This document shows, one piece after another, positions 19,242 to 30,026 of a stretch of DNA of 64,000 bases. The notes under the pieces are model-generated. The model worked only from the letters and a program-made list of their open reading frames with translations, was not told the origin of the DNA and ran no database searches. Source of the DNA: Nocardioides szechwanensis (lineage in GTDB: Bacteria; Actinomycetota; Actinomycetes; Propionibacteriales; Nocardioidaceae); contig NZ_FNIC01000001.1 of the NCBI RefSeq assembly GCF_900103935.1, positions 986,804 through 1,050,803 of the forward strand, read 5' to 3'. The stretch's first letter is position 1, and each line of letters opens with the position of its first letter. Both the position numbers and the translations under genes were made by a program.

Positions 19242-21523
19242 GAGTCCTCCTTCACCAGCAGCGCGACCGGCAGGTCGCGCAGCACGTCGGCCACCTCGGC
19301 CGAGACGGACCGCCCGGTCAGCGAGTCGCGCCACCGGCCGTCGGGGAGCGCCAGCGTGGTGTCGCCCCAGCCGCCGCGCGCGGCGAGACCGACCGGCAGC
19401 CGGGTGACGACGGTGACCGCTCCCCCACGGTCGAAGGCCAGCACGTGGTCGGCCGCCTCGCCCGACGCCGTCACGGGTGAGTACGACGTGAACAGCTCGG
19501 GCCGGTCGCGGCGCAGGGTCAGCGCGCGGGTCGTGACGAGCAGCTTGTCGACGCCCAGGTCGTCGAGCGCGACCGAGGCCGCGGGCGCGCTCTCGTCGAG
19601 CCCGGCGAGCAGCGAGGCGCGGGCGTCGAGATCCACCGCGCGCCGGTTGTCGGGGTCGACCAGGCTCTGCTCCCACAGCTCGCTGCCCTGGTAGACGTCG
19701 GGCACGCCCGGCATCGTGATCGCCAGGAGCTTGGCTGCCAGCGAGTTGACCCAGCCCGGTGCGACGACGCGGTCGAGCAGCCCGTCGAGGACCTTGCCGA
19801 CTTGGGCGTTGTCGAACGCCGCGTCGACCATCGCGTGCACGGCGGCCTCGTAGTCGGCGTTGGGCTCGGTCCACAGCGTGCGGTCACCGGCCTCGCGCAT
19901 GGCCTTCTCGGCATAGGCGTGCAGCCGCTCGCGCGACGCGGGCCACGAGCCCAGCACGGCCTGCCAGAGCAGGGAGGCGAAGCCGGGGTCGGGCGCGGGC
20001 ACCAGCTCGAGCAGCTGGGACAGCGACTCCTCCCAGACCTCGGGCAGCTCCGAGAGCACCGTGATCCTGGCCCGCACGTCCTCGCCGCGCTTGGTGTCGT
20101 GGGTCGAGAGCGTGGTCATCGCGTCGGGCCAGGTGCCCTGTCGCGTGGCCATCCGGTCGTGCCACACGTCGACGCCGACGCAGAACACGCCCGGGTCGCC
20201 ACCGACCTCGTTGAGCGAGGTGAGACGAGAGTAGCGGTAGAACGCGGTGTCCTCGACGCCCTTGGCCATGACCATCCCGCTGGTCTGCTGGAAGCGCAGC
20301 GCGGCCTCGGCCGTCGGGTCGCCCAGCACCGGCTCCAGCGCATCGAGTACGACGGTCAGGTCCGGCCGGGAGCGGCGCGCGGCGGCGAACGCCGCGTCCA
20401 GGTGCTCCCGCTCGTCGGGCAGGTAGGAGCGGTAGACCGGGAAGCAGGCGAGCAGCTCGGCCACGGCGTCCTCGAGCGCGGCGACGCCGACGCCCTCCAC
20501 CGAGGCCGGCAGCTCCCGCACGATCCGGCGTACCTCGGAGTTCAGGATGCCGTCGGCGATCATCCGCTTGGTGCCGCGGATGAGCGCGTGCCAGTCGACC
20601 TCGCTCCCCCGGAGCCGGGCCTCGAGATCGTCGAGCGGACCGCGCGCGGCGGGGTCGGTCAGGACCCGGTCGACGAGCGCGAGCGCGTCGTAGCCCGTGG
20701 TGCCGGCGGTGGCCCACGACGTCGGCAGGTCCTCGCCCTCCTCGAGGATCTTCTCGACGAGGACGTAGGCGCCACCGGTGATCCCGGCGAGGTCGTCGAG
20801 ATAGCCGCGTGGGTCGCGCAGGCCGTCGGGGTGGTCGACACGCAGCCCGTCGACCAGGCCCTCGTCGAACCAGCGCCGGATCTCGACGTGGCTGGCGTCG
20901 AAGACCTCGCGGTCCTCGACCCGGATCGCGGCCAGGGTATTGACGGCGAAGAAGCGCCGGTAGTTGAGCTCGGAGTCCGCAGCCCGCCACGACACCAGCT
21001 CGTAGTGCTGCTCGTCGTGGCTGCTCGTCCCGGGCGCCAGCGGGAAGCGGTGGTCGTGGTAGCGCACCTCGCCCTCAGCCACCTGGATCGACCCCTCGTC
21101 ACCGTCGCCGATGACCGGGATCCGCAGCCGCGCGTTGCCGAAGTCCCAGTCGACGTCGAAGTATGACGCGTAGGCCGACTCGCGGCCGTGGGTCAGCAGG
21201 TCCCACCACCAGGCGTTGATCTTCGGGCTCGCGACCCCGACGTGGTTGGGGACGATGTCGACCAGCACCCCCAGCCCGAGCCGGCGCGCCTCGGCCGAGA
21301 GCGCCGCGAGCCCCTCGGGGCCGCCTCGCTCCGGGTCGATGGTGTCGTGCGCGACGACGTCGTAGCCGTGCGTGCTGCCGGGCTCCGCCACCAGGATCGG
21401 TGACAGGTAGACCCAGTCGACGCCCAGGTCGTGCAGGTAGGGCAGGCGCCGCGCGGCCTCGAACAGGTCGAAGTCGGCGGTGATCTGCAGACGGTAGGTG
21501 TTGTGGGGGGCCCGAGCCGGCAT
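19238..21523 (-). CDS. treY: Maltooligosyltrehalose synthase
   Basis: A 761-residue GH13 enzyme. It converts the reducing-end alpha-1,4 bond of maltodextrins to the alpha,alpha-1,1 bond of trehalose. The start [14 protein letters not shown] is typical; the open frame upstream is ignored because it runs into treX. Motifs include [12 protein letters not shown] (nucleophile), the VEKILEEGE region (acid/base) and [14 protein letters not shown], a strong TreY signature. The gene starts 4 bp after the treX stop and overlaps treZ by 4 bp. Confidence 0.95.
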   Translation of the reverse strand: MPARAPHNTYRLQITADFDLFEAARRLPYLHDLGVDWVYLSPILVAEPGSTHGYDVVAHDTIDPERGGPEGLAALSAEARRLGLGVLVDIVPNHVGVASPKINAWWWDLLTHGRESAYASYFDVDWDFGNARLRIPVIGDGDEGSIQVAEGEVRYHDHRFPLAPGTSSHDEQHYELVSWRAADSELNYRRFFAVNTLAAIRVEDREVFDASHVEIRRWFDEGLVDGLRVDHPDGLRDPRGYLDDLAGITGGAYVLVEKILEEGEDLPTSWATAGTTGYDALALVDRVLTDPAARGPLDDLEARLRGSEVDWHALIRGTKRMIADGILNSEVRRIVRELPASVEGVGVAALEDAVAELLACFPVYRSYLPDEREHLDAAFAAARRSRPDLTVVLDALEPVLGDPTAEAALRFQQTSGMVMAKGVEDTAFYRYSRLTSLNEVGGDPGVFCVGVDVWHDRMATRQGTWPDAMTTLSTHDTKRGEDVRARITVLSELPEVWEESLSQLLELVPAPDPGFASLLWQAVLGSWPASRERLHAYAEKAMREAGDRTLWTEPNADYEAAVHAMVDAAFDNAQVGKVLDGLLDRVVAPGWVNSLAAKLLAITMPGVPDVYQGSELWEQSLVDPDNRRAVDLDARASLLAGLDESAPAASVALDDLGVDKLLVTTRALTLRRDRPELFTSYSPVTASGEAADHVLAFDRGGAVTVVTRLPVGLAARGGWGDTTLALPDGRWRDSLTGRSVSAEVADVLRDLPVALLVKEDS

Positions 21524-21527
21524 GCCC

Positions 21528-23702
<2,175 letters not shown>

Positions 23703-23755
23703 GGTTCCTCCGGGTGATGGGTGTTGCTGAATTGGTTCGTGGCGCGCTTCGCCGA

Positions 23756-23791
23756 ATTGGATCGCTCCAATCATGCCCGGTACCCGGGCAT
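23756..23791. promoter_or_regulatory. Two adjacent palindromes upstream of treX
   Basis: ATTGGATCGCTCCAAT (23756-23771, 6-bp arms) directly abuts ATGCCCGGTACCCGGGCAT (23773-23791, 8-bp arms). They lie between the Pat-like gene stop and the treX start. The second could be the terminator of the upstream gene. The first, with AATTGG also repeated at 23730, looks more like an operator for treX. Confidence 0.55.
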
Positions 23792-23832
23792 CACGAACCT
23801 ATCCGCACCGACGGGGTGATCCCGTTCACGGG

Positions 23833-26574
23833 TCAGCCGGGGGGGCGCAACCGGCGCGGGACGCCTGCGTCGGTGCGCTCGGAGCCGGCCAGGCGCACCT
23901 TCACGTCGACCAGGACCGCGCCGGCCGGCCCGACCACCACGGGGTTGAGGTCGAGCTCGGCGACCTCAGGAACGTCGAGCGCCAGCTGTCCCAGCGAGAC
24001 GACCAGCGCCTCGAGGGCCGCCACGTCACCGGGCTCGGTGTCGCGGTAGCCCTCGAGGAGCGGCCAGATCCGCAGCGAGCGGATCACCCGGGCCGCGTCT
24101 CGGGGGCTCACGGGTGGCAGCAGGAACGTGCGGTCGTCCCACACGTCGGTGGCGACCCCGCCGGCGGCCACCATCACCAGCGGCCCGAAGCCTGGGTCGC
24201 GCACGATGCCCAGCGCCAGCTCCACCCCGGCGGCCATCGGCTGCACCAGCACCGGCACCGGTGACCGGTGCAGCTCGTCCTGGAAGCCACGCACCGCTCG
24301 CTTCACCTCGGCGGCCGTCCGCAGCCCGATGCGGACCAGTCCGCGGTCGCTCTTGTGCACGATCTCGGGGTCGGCGACCTTCACCGCGACCGGGAACCCG
24401 ATCCGGGTCGCCAACCGACCGGCGGCGGTCGCGTCGGCGGCGATGTCGCCGTCCGGCGCCAGCCCGTACGGCGTCAGCAGTGCGGCGGCGTCGGGGGCGG
24501 GGAGCCAGCCGCCGGTGTCCGACGACTCCGCCAGCGCCCGCGCGGCGCGGCTGGTGACCTCGGCCCGGTCCTCGTCGGTCGGCGGCACCTCGTCGCGCGG
24601 CTCGGCCAGCCAGGCGGCGTACTTGACCACATTGCCGATGGCGCTGGCGGCGAACTCGAGCGAGGCAAGCACGGTGATCCCCGGGTGGGTGCCCGGGTCG
24701 GCGGCCATGCCGCCCATGGGCACGAGCACCACCGGCGGCTCGGGCCGTCGCGCCCGTGCGGCCACGAGTGCCTCGAGCATCAGTTCGGGGTCGGAGACGC
24801 TGGTCGCGACCAGGGGCACCAACAGCATGTCGACCTCGCCGGAGGTGAGCACCAGGTCGACGGTCGCGGCCAGGTCGTTGGCGGTCGAGCCCGCTCCGAG
24901 GTCCACGGGGTTGCTGGTGCCGAGCGTGGCGGACACGTGCGCGCCCAGCTGGGCCCGCAGCTCCGGTGAGAACTCCGGCACCAGCAGTCCGCTGGCGTCG
25001 AGGGCGTCGGCGGCGAGCACTCCCACGCCGCCGGCGTTGCTGATGATGCCGACGCGGGCGCCCACGGGCAGCGGCTGCTCGGCGAGGAGCAGCGCGGTCT
25101 GCGCGAGGTCCTCGGCGCTGCGGCAGGCGATCACGCCGGACTGGGCGAACAGCGCGTCGACCCCGGCCTTGGGCGTCGCGGCGGCCGCGGTGTGCGAGCT
25201 GCCCGCGCGCACGCCCCCGGCGGACCTGCCGCCCACGACGCCGAGCAGCGGCTTGCGCTCGGAGAAGGTGCGGGCCATCCGCGCGAACTTGGGGGCGTTG
25301 CCGAAGGACTCGAGGTAGAGCGCCGCCGCGGTCACGCGATCGTCGTCCACCCACGCGGCCAGCAGGTCATTGCCCGAGACGTCGGTCTTGTTGCCCAGCG
25401 AGATGAACGAGCCGATCCCCAGCCCCCACTTGGTGGCGACGTCGAGCAGCGCGATGCCGACTCCCCCGGACTGCGACGCCACGGCCAGCCCGCCGGTCGG
25501 CGGCGACGCCCGGGTGAACGTCGCGTTGAGCCGGATCTCGGGGTCGTTGACCATCACGCCGAGACAGTTGGGCCCGATCACCCGGATGCTGTGGGCGCGG
25601 GCCAGGCGCGCGATGCTGCGCTGGATCCGGGCGCCCTCCTCCCCCATCTCGCCGAGGCCGGAGGTGACGACCACCAGGCTGGAGACCCCGGCCACGACGG
25701 CGTCCTCCGCGACCGACAGCACCTGCTCGGGCGGCACCGCCACGACGGCGATGTCCACGTGCTCGGGCACGTCGGCCAGGCTCGGATAGGCCGGCACGCC
25801 CTCGATGTCGCCGGCCTGCGGGTGGACGGCGTACACCGTGCCGGTGAAGCCGCCCGCGCGGATCGAGCCGAGCACGGCGTGGCCGACACCGGTGGCGTCG
25901 CGGCGCGCGCCCACCACGGCAACGCAGCGGGGGGTGAGCAGCGGGTGGAGCGAGCGGGCCTCGGCCTTGCGCTCGCGCTGGTCGGCGGCCGCGACCGCCG
26001 CGGACGACGCGCTCGTCGACATCACGAGGTCGGTGATGCCCTCGCTCGACGAGCGGGTGAGCGTGAAGCCGGCGTCGACGAACACGCCGAGCATGGCCCG
26101 GTTGCCCGAGAGCACCTCCGCGGTGAACCTCCGGATCCCGTGGTCGCGCGCACGCGCCGCCAGGTGCTCAAGCAGCAGGCTGCCCAAGCCGAGCCCGTGC
26201 AGGTCGTCGGCCACCAGGAACGCCACCTCGGCGCTCGTCGGGTCGCCCTCGGGGGTCGCCTCCGCGGTGGCGACAGCGACCAGCCGACCGCCCAGGGTGG
26301 CCACCAGGCACTCGACCGGGGCGCGGTCGTCGGTGAACATCCGGGCGACGTAGTCGTGGCCCGCGGTCCGGCTGGGCGCGAAGAAGCGGAAGCGGATGCT
26401 GTCGTCGGAGGCGTGCTCGTGCAGCTCGTCGAGGCCCGCACGGTCCTCGGGCAGCAGGCCGCGGATCACCGCGATCGAGCCGTCGGCCAGCAGCACGTCG
26501 GCTGCGGGACGGCTGGGGTGGTAGCGCTCGGGCTTCTGGTCGGGCGTCGGGGCACGCGTGTGGGCAGCGCTCAC
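23833..26574 (-). CDS. GNAT acetyltransferase fused to ADP-forming acyl-CoA synthetase
   Basis: A 913-residue protein. An N-terminal GNAT domain (about 30-190, with GLGLGSLLLEHL for acetyl-CoA binding) precedes CoA-binding and ligase domains (about 210-660; SQSGGVGIALLD, and SSHTAAAA, which carries the catalytic-His position of acyl-CoA synthetases). A C-terminal ATP-grasp region completes it. This is the reverse domain order of E. coli PatZ and matches actinobacterial PatA-type lysine acetyltransferases, which inactivate acetyl-CoA synthetase. The synthetase half usually senses CoA metabolites. The GTG at 26574 overlaps the stop of the upstream gene (GTGA), so the two are translationally coupled and lie behind a DevR-type box. 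Confidence 0.85.
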   Translation of the reverse strand: MSAAHTRAPTPDQKPERYHPSRPAADVLLADGSIAVIRGLLPEDRAGLDELHEHASDDSIRFRFFAPSRTAGHDYVARMFTDDRAPVECLVATLGGRLVAVATAEATPEGDPTSAEVAFLVADDLHGLGLGSLLLEHLAARARDHGIRRFTAEVLSGNRAMLGVFVDAGFTLTRSSSEGITDLVMSTSASSAAVAAADQRERKAEARSLHPLLTPRCVAVVGARRDATGVGHAVLGSIRAGGFTGTVYAVHPQAGDIEGVPAYPSLADVPEHVDIAVVAVPPEQVLSVAEDAVVAGVSSLVVVTSGLGEMGEEGARIQRSIARLARAHSIRVIGPNCLGVMVNDPEIRLNATFTRASPPTGGLAVASQSGGVGIALLDVATKWGLGIGSFISLGNKTDVSGNDLLAAWVDDDRVTAAALYLESFGNAPKFARMARTFSERKPLLGVVGGRSAGGVRAGSSHTAAAATPKAGVDALFAQSGVIACRSAEDLAQTALLLAEQPLPVGARVGIISNAGGVGVLAADALDASGLLVPEFSPELRAQLGAHVSATLGTSNPVDLGAGSTANDLAATVDLVLTSGEVDMLLVPLVATSVSDPELMLEALVAARARRPEPPVVLVPMGGMAADPGTHPGITVLASLEFAASAIGNVVKYAAWLAEPRDEVPPTDEDRAEVTSRAARALAESSDTGGWLPAPDAAALLTPYGLAPDGDIAADATAAGRLATRIGFPVAVKVADPEIVHKSDRGLVRIGLRTAAEVKRAVRGFQDELHRSPVPVLVQPMAAGVELALGIVRDPGFGPLVMVAAGGVATDVWDDRTFLLPPVSPRDAARVIRSLRIWPLLEGYRDTEPGDVAALEALVVSLGQLALDVPEVAELDLNPVVVGPAGAVLVDVKVRLAGSERTDAGVPRRLRPPG

Positions 26575-27017
26575 GTGTCGAGCCGGCGCTGGTAGGGCAT
26601 CTCGGCCTTCGGGTCCCAGCCCCGGCCGAGCTTGCGGCCGGTCACCTCGGTCCAGGCGATCCGCAGGAACAGCGGGCGGTTGCCGCTGGCCCACGGCTGC
26701 GGCGGGCAGGAGGACTCGATCCGCTCCAGCTCCTCGGGGTCGGTCACGGCCTCGGCGCGGCCTCGCGCCAGGACGCTCCAGCCGTGGTGCTGGTCCTGGT
26801 CGAGCTGGTCGACCTCGAACGCGACCACGGCGTCGCGCCCGTGCCGGCCCAGCACGCTGTACGGCGTCGTGCGCAGCACCACCGCGTCGTCGACGACCGA
26901 GTAGTTGACGGGCACGATGTAGGGGCCGTCGGGCGTCGTCACGGCGACCCGGCCGACCACGCCGAGACGGAGCAGCGACTCCGACTCCTCACGGGACAGT
27001 TCGATGGGCTCCAGCAC
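26571..27017 (-). CDS. Pyridoxamine 5'-phosphate oxidase-fold flavoprotein
   Basis: A 148-residue split-barrel protein of the PNPOx-like superfamily (GRVAVTTPDGPYIVPVNYSV, then GRHGRDAVVAFEVDQLDQ and a C-terminal IAWTEVTGRKLG). Such proteins bind FMN or F420. Several related actinobacterial proteins are DosR-controlled. The substrate cannot be assigned. It is the first gene of a two-gene operon with the GNAT/synthetase fusion. A GGGCC-N4-GTCCC palindrome lies 54 bp before the ATG. Confidence 0.85.
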   Translation of the reverse strand: MLEPIELSREESESLLRLGVVGRVAVTTPDGPYIVPVNYSVVDDAVVLRTTPYSVLGRHGRDAVVAFEVDQLDQDQHHGWSVLARGRAEAVTDPEELERIESSCPPQPWASGNRPLFLRIAWTEVTGRKLGRGWDPKAEMPYQRRLDT

Positions 27018-27071
27018 GGGACTCTCCTCTGGTGTGACCTACAGAGTCGGTCGAGGCGCTCCGGCTCAGTA

Positions 27072-27085
27072 GGGCCGTTGGTCCC
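27072..27085. promoter_or_regulatory. DevR/DosR-type box upstream of PNPOx/Pat operon
   Basis: GGGCCGTTGGTCCC, one base from the GGGAC-N4-GTCCC form, lies 54 bp upstream of the PNPOx-fold gene, between it and the stop of the MerR-family gene. Confidence 0.6.
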
Positions 27086-27091
27086 TGGTCG

Positions 27092-28003
27092 TCAGGAGCC
27101 TTCATCCCGCCTGTGACCGGGCCGACGACCACCCGAGACCGCGCGTCGCACCGTCTGCGCCGCCACCGAGAGTGTGCCACCGAGGTAGGTGCCGGGGACA
27201 CCCGTGCGGGCGTCGGGGAACCAGAACGCGTTGCCCGCGTAGAAGACGGGGCAGCCGGCCCCGGCCACCCCCTGGAGGCTGCCGACTGCGGCCCGACGAT
27301 GGGTCGGGAGGTGGGACACGACGACGACCGCAGCCGCGTCCGTGGCGGCCAGCGCGGTCGCGAGCGTGCGCTCGGGCGTGCGGGCACCGAGCATCCGGCA
27401 GCCGATGCCGTCGTACGCCAGGAGCGCCGCGATCGCCTCCAGCCCTAGGGTGTGGTGGTCGCGCGGGCCGCACGCGAGCAGGACCGTGCCCGGGACCGTC
27501 GGTGCCGGGGCGAGCGTGGTGATGCGCGCCAGCCAGCCGCGGACGGCCTCGGAGGTGAGGTGCTCCTGGCCGACGTCGCAGCGGCCCTCCTGCCAGAGGT
27601 CGCCGATCCGGCGCAGCGCCGGCATCAGCACGTCGTCCACCGTCGCGGCCAGGCCGAGCCGCTCGAACGCGTCGTCGAGGACCGCGCGTACGCCGGGCGG
27701 GTCCAGCAGCTCCGACGCCTCCAGGAAGCGGACGACCCAGTCGTGAGCGGGCCGGTCGGTGTCGAGCAGCGCCCGCACGGCGCGGGCCGCGGCGGAGGCC
27801 TTGGAGCCCCGGGCCACCTCGTCCCGCATCAGCCGGAGCTGCTCGAGCGCCTCGGGCGAGTAGCGGCGGTGGCCGCCGGTACTACGGGGCGTGGTGGGCA
27901 TACCGTAGCGGCGCTCCCAGGAGCGCAGGGTCGGCGAGGGCACGCCGAGAAGCTGGCTGGCCTCCTGGATCGCCATCCCCGCGTCGCGGCCCTCGTCGGT
28001 CAT
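27092..28003 (-). CDS. CarH/LitR-like B12-dependent MerR-family regulator
   Basis: A 303-residue regulator. The MerR helix-turn-helix is at residues 10-75 (AIQEASQLLGVPSPTLRSWE and STGGHRRYS). A helical B12-capping domain has the W-x9-EH motif (WQEGRCDVGQEH). The cobalamin fold has DHHTLG, the D/ExHxxG motif with the lower-ligand His. Together these are the marks of adenosylcobalamin photoreceptors, which repress in the dark and release DNA in light. The residue after the motif Trp is Gln, whereas I recall His in Thermus CarH. The ATG at 28003 gives the usual MerR N-terminus; the longer frame upstream is spurious. A sigma-factor fragment is divergent from it. Confidence 0.85.
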   Translation of the reverse strand: MTDEGRDAGMAIQEASQLLGVPSPTLRSWERRYGMPTTPRSTGGHRRYSPEALEQLRLMRDEVARGSKASAAARAVRALLDTDRPAHDWVVRFLEASELLDPPGVRAVLDDAFERLGLAATVDDVLMPALRRIGDLWQEGRCDVGQEHLTSEAVRGWLARITTLAPAPTVPGTVLLACGPRDHHTLGLEAIAALLAYDGIGCRMLGARTPERTLATALAATDAAAVVVVSHLPTHRRAAVGSLQGVAGAGCPVFYAGNAFWFPDARTGVPGTYLGGTLSVAAQTVRRAVSGGRRPGHRRDEGS

Positions 28004-28103
28004 CTGCCGATTCTCCCTGCCACAGGGCCGTTGTGCACGCTCGCCATAGAACTGCATAAGTTTGCCGCTGTCGGCGGGCGGTCGCAGCCCGCACTCTGGT
28101 CCT
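28004..28103. promoter_or_regulatory. Divergent promoter region of CarH/LitR-like regulator
   Basis: The 100 bp between the regulator ATG and the sigma-fragment GTG include an AT-richer stretch at 28046-28063 with dyad AACTGCATAAGTT (28050-28062). This could hold the -10 region or regulator operator. No sequence match to a known CarH operator is claimed. Confidence 0.4.
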
Positions 28104-28376
28104 GTGCCCCACTGCCCCGGCTTCGTCTCCGCCCTCGTCCTGCGCTGCGCTCGCGACGACCGGGCCGCGCTCGGCACGCTCTTCGACCTGCTCCACGCAC
28201 CCGTTGCCGCGATGGTGGGCGGGTCCGGCATAGAGCGCGACGACCTGGTGGCCGAGGTGTTCCAAGAGGTGTGGGCCAACGCCAACCACTTCCGCCGTGG
28301 CGACGACCCGGTCGCCTGGGTGCTCGGCCTGGCTCGGCAGACGGGCGCTCGTGCGCCGGCCGCGATAGCGGTCTGA
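28104..28376 (+). CDS. Truncated ECF sigma factor (region 2 only)
   Basis: A 90-residue protein from a GTG at 28104. It resembles the first half of ECF sigma region 2: ALVLRCARDDRAALGTLFD, then ERDDLVAEVFQEVW and an FRRGDDPVAWVLGLAR segment that matches the core-binding/-10 recognition helix. It stops directly afterwards, so region 4 (-35 recognition) is absent. In Streptomyces the LitR regulator is next to the ECF sigma factor LitS, so this may be a decayed or minimal LitS counterpart. It may be a pseudogene or a region-2-only protein; the sequence cannot decide. Confidence 0.55.
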   Translation: MPHCPGFVSALVLRCARDDRAALGTLFDLLHAPVAAMVGGSGIERDDLVAEVFQEVWANANHFRRGDDPVAWVLGLARQTGARAPAAIAV

Positions 28377-28400
28377 CGGCGGTCCGCACGTAGGCACCGC

Positions 28401-28433
28401 CTCCGCCCGGCTAGGGACGGAGACGGCGGTACG
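28401..28433 (+). terminator. Weak hairpin after sigma fragment
   Basis: Near-complementary arms (CCGCCTCCG and CGGAGACGG, one mismatch) lie about 25-60 bp after the stop of the sigma fragment. The remaining 80 bp up to 28517 show nothing else. Confidence 0.35.
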
Positions 28434-28517
28434 ACCCGCGGTGCGGAGTGATGCTTCACCCGACCTGGTGCTGAGTCGAGTTCGTTCGGTACCCCGGTGC
28501 CGCACGTCCATGCGGGT

Positions 28518-28685
28518 TCAGTCGGGCGTCTCGGTGGGTGGCGCGCCCCGGTGCTCGTCGGGCTCGTCGAGGAGCGTCCCCAGGTCGCCCATCACCCGGC
28601 GATGGAGAGCCTCGACCGTCGCGGCAATCGACTCGCCAGGGGGCTCGGGGGGCTCGGTGCCGACCGGCTCCGGGGCATAACTCAT
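28518..28685 (-). CDS. Small acidic protein (55 aa)
   Basis: A 55-codon frame starting MSYAPEPVGTEPPEPPGES and ending in an acidic tail with GDLGTLLDEPDEHRGAPP. It has an ATG with GAGAGGA 7 bp upstream, is rich in Pro, Glu and Asp, and has no Cys or hydrophobic segment. It is not recognised. It lies in an otherwise gene-free gap between the sigma fragment and the spermidine-synthase-like gene. The third-position G/C pattern fits coding sequence. Confidence 0.5.
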   Translation of the reverse strand: MSYAPEPVGTEPPEPPGESIAATVEALHRRVMGDLGTLLDEPDEHRGAPPTETPD

Positions 28686-28784
28686 GGGGCGTCCTCTCTC
28701 GCGGCCGGCGCCCCATGCGTCCTGTGTGGCCGTGGTCTTCGGTGACCCGTGGCCGGTGCCCAGGGCGGCCTCGACCCAAACCCC

Positions 28785-29531
28785 TCAGTCGGCGAACGCG
28801 ACCCCTCCGCCGAAGGAGTCGGAGACCAGCGCGGCGTCGAGCACGCGGTACGGCGCCGCCGAGGCCTGGGCGCGCAGGCGGAGCGCGGCCAGGGGCAGTG
28901 GCCCGGTCGACGCCAGCACCATCAGGTTGCCGTCACGGCGGCCGCGCAGCGTGGCCGGCTCCGCGCCCATGGCGAGCTGGGCGAACGACTCCCGCAGGCC
29001 CGCCAGCACCCGGCGGGTGTGCGCGAACGGCGCCCGGTCGGAGAGGTTGAGCAGGAACGTCCCGGCACCGAGCACCCGGGCCACGTCCTGGAAGTGCTCG
29101 CGGGTGAGGAGGTCGGCCGGCACCAGCCCGTCGTCGTACGCGTCGAGGACGAGGAGGTCGGCCTGCCCGTCGCGCAGCGCCGCGACCCCGGAGCGGCCGT
29201 CGACCGGCCGCACCTTGATCCCGCTGCGGCGCGGCAGCGGCAGCTCGGCGCGCACCAGCTCGGTGACCTCGGCGTCCGGCTCGAGCACGATCTGTGGCGA
29301 CGACGGGCGGGTGGCCGCGACGTAGCGCGCCAGGGTCATGCCCGCTCCCCCGACATGGACGACCCGCAGCGGAGCCCCCGGCTCCCCCACCGCGTCGACG
29401 ACGTCGCCCATCCGGCGTACGTAGTCGAAGGCGAGGTACGTCGGGTCGTCGAGGTCGACGTGCGACTGGTCGCGCCCGTCGTGGCGCAGCACGAACCCCC
29501 CGGCCCGCTCCGTCGCCACGATCTCCCACAT
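28785..29531 (-). CDS. Spermidine synthase-like methyltransferase-fold protein
   Basis: A 248-residue protein with the spermidine-synthase fold. It has YLAFDYVRRMGDVVDA near the N-terminus, the nucleotide-binding loop VVHVGGAGMTLARYV, the acidic strand IVLEPDAEV, and LLVLDAYDDGLVPADLLT. The DAYDD segment is where polyamine synthases carry catalytic Asp residues, but the family includes many non-polyamine proteins in actinobacteria, so the substrate is open. The ATG at 29531 is chosen over one 18 bp upstream because it has AGGG 7 bp before it. It follows the thioesterase gene by 18 bp, so the two likely form one operon. Confidence 0.75.
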   Translation of the reverse strand: MWEIVATERAGGFVLRHDGRDQSHVDLDDPTYLAFDYVRRMGDVVDAVGEPGAPLRVVHVGGAGMTLARYVAATRPSSPQIVLEPDAEVTELVRAELPLPRRSGIKVRPVDGRSGVAALRDGQADLLVLDAYDDGLVPADLLTREHFQDVARVLGAGTFLLNLSDRAPFAHTRRVLAGLRESFAQLAMGAEPATLRGRRDGNLMVLASTGPLPLAALRLRAQASAAPYRVLDAALVSDSFGGGVAFAD

Positions 29532-29549
29532 GCGGCGACCCTCGCACAC

Positions 29550-30017
29550 TCAGTCGTGGCGGGCCTTCCGGCGCTCCTCGGCCTCGCGCCAGCGTCGGCG
29601 CTGGTCGTCGTCCTGCAGCACCAGGGGCGGCACCGGGATCGGTCGGCGGTCCTCGTCGAGGGCGACCATCGTGAAGTAGCAGGTGTTGCAGTGCCGGATC
29701 CGTTGCTGGCGGATGTCCTCCGCGGACACCCGGATGCCGACCTCCAAGGAGGTACGGCCGGTGTAGTTGACCGAGGCCTCGAAGGTCACCAGCTCCCCGA
29801 TGTGGATCGGCTCGCGGAACATCACCTGGTCGACCGAGAGGGTGACGACGTACTGCGAGGTGTACCTGCTGGCGCAGGTGAAGGCGACGTGGTCGAGCAG
29901 CTTGAGGATGCTGCCGCCGTGGACGTCGCCCGAGAAGTTGGCCATGTCCGGCGTCATCAGGACGGTCATCGACAGGCTGTGCCGGTCACCGGGGGCGGGT
30001 GCTGCTTCCTCTGCCAT
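29550..30017 (-). CDS. Acyl-CoA thioesterase, hotdog fold
   Basis: A 155-residue YciA/BFIT-type hotdog thioesterase. The signature MANFSGDVHGGSILKLLDHV carries the conserved Asn and Asp that activate the catalytic water. TGRTSLEVGIRV and CNTCYFTMVALDE complete the domain. It hydrolyses acyl-CoA to free acid and CoA. Chain-length preference is unknown. The gene is 9 bp downstream of the LysE-type exporter. Confidence 0.88.
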   Translation of the reverse strand: MAEEAAPAPGDRHSLSMTVLMTPDMANFSGDVHGGSILKLLDHVAFTCASRYTSQYVVTLSVDQVMFREPIHIGELVTFEASVNYTGRTSLEVGIRVSAEDIRQQRIRHCNTCYFTMVALDEDRRPIPVPPLVLQDDDQRRRWREAEERRKARHD

Positions 30018-30026
30018 GGCGGGAAG

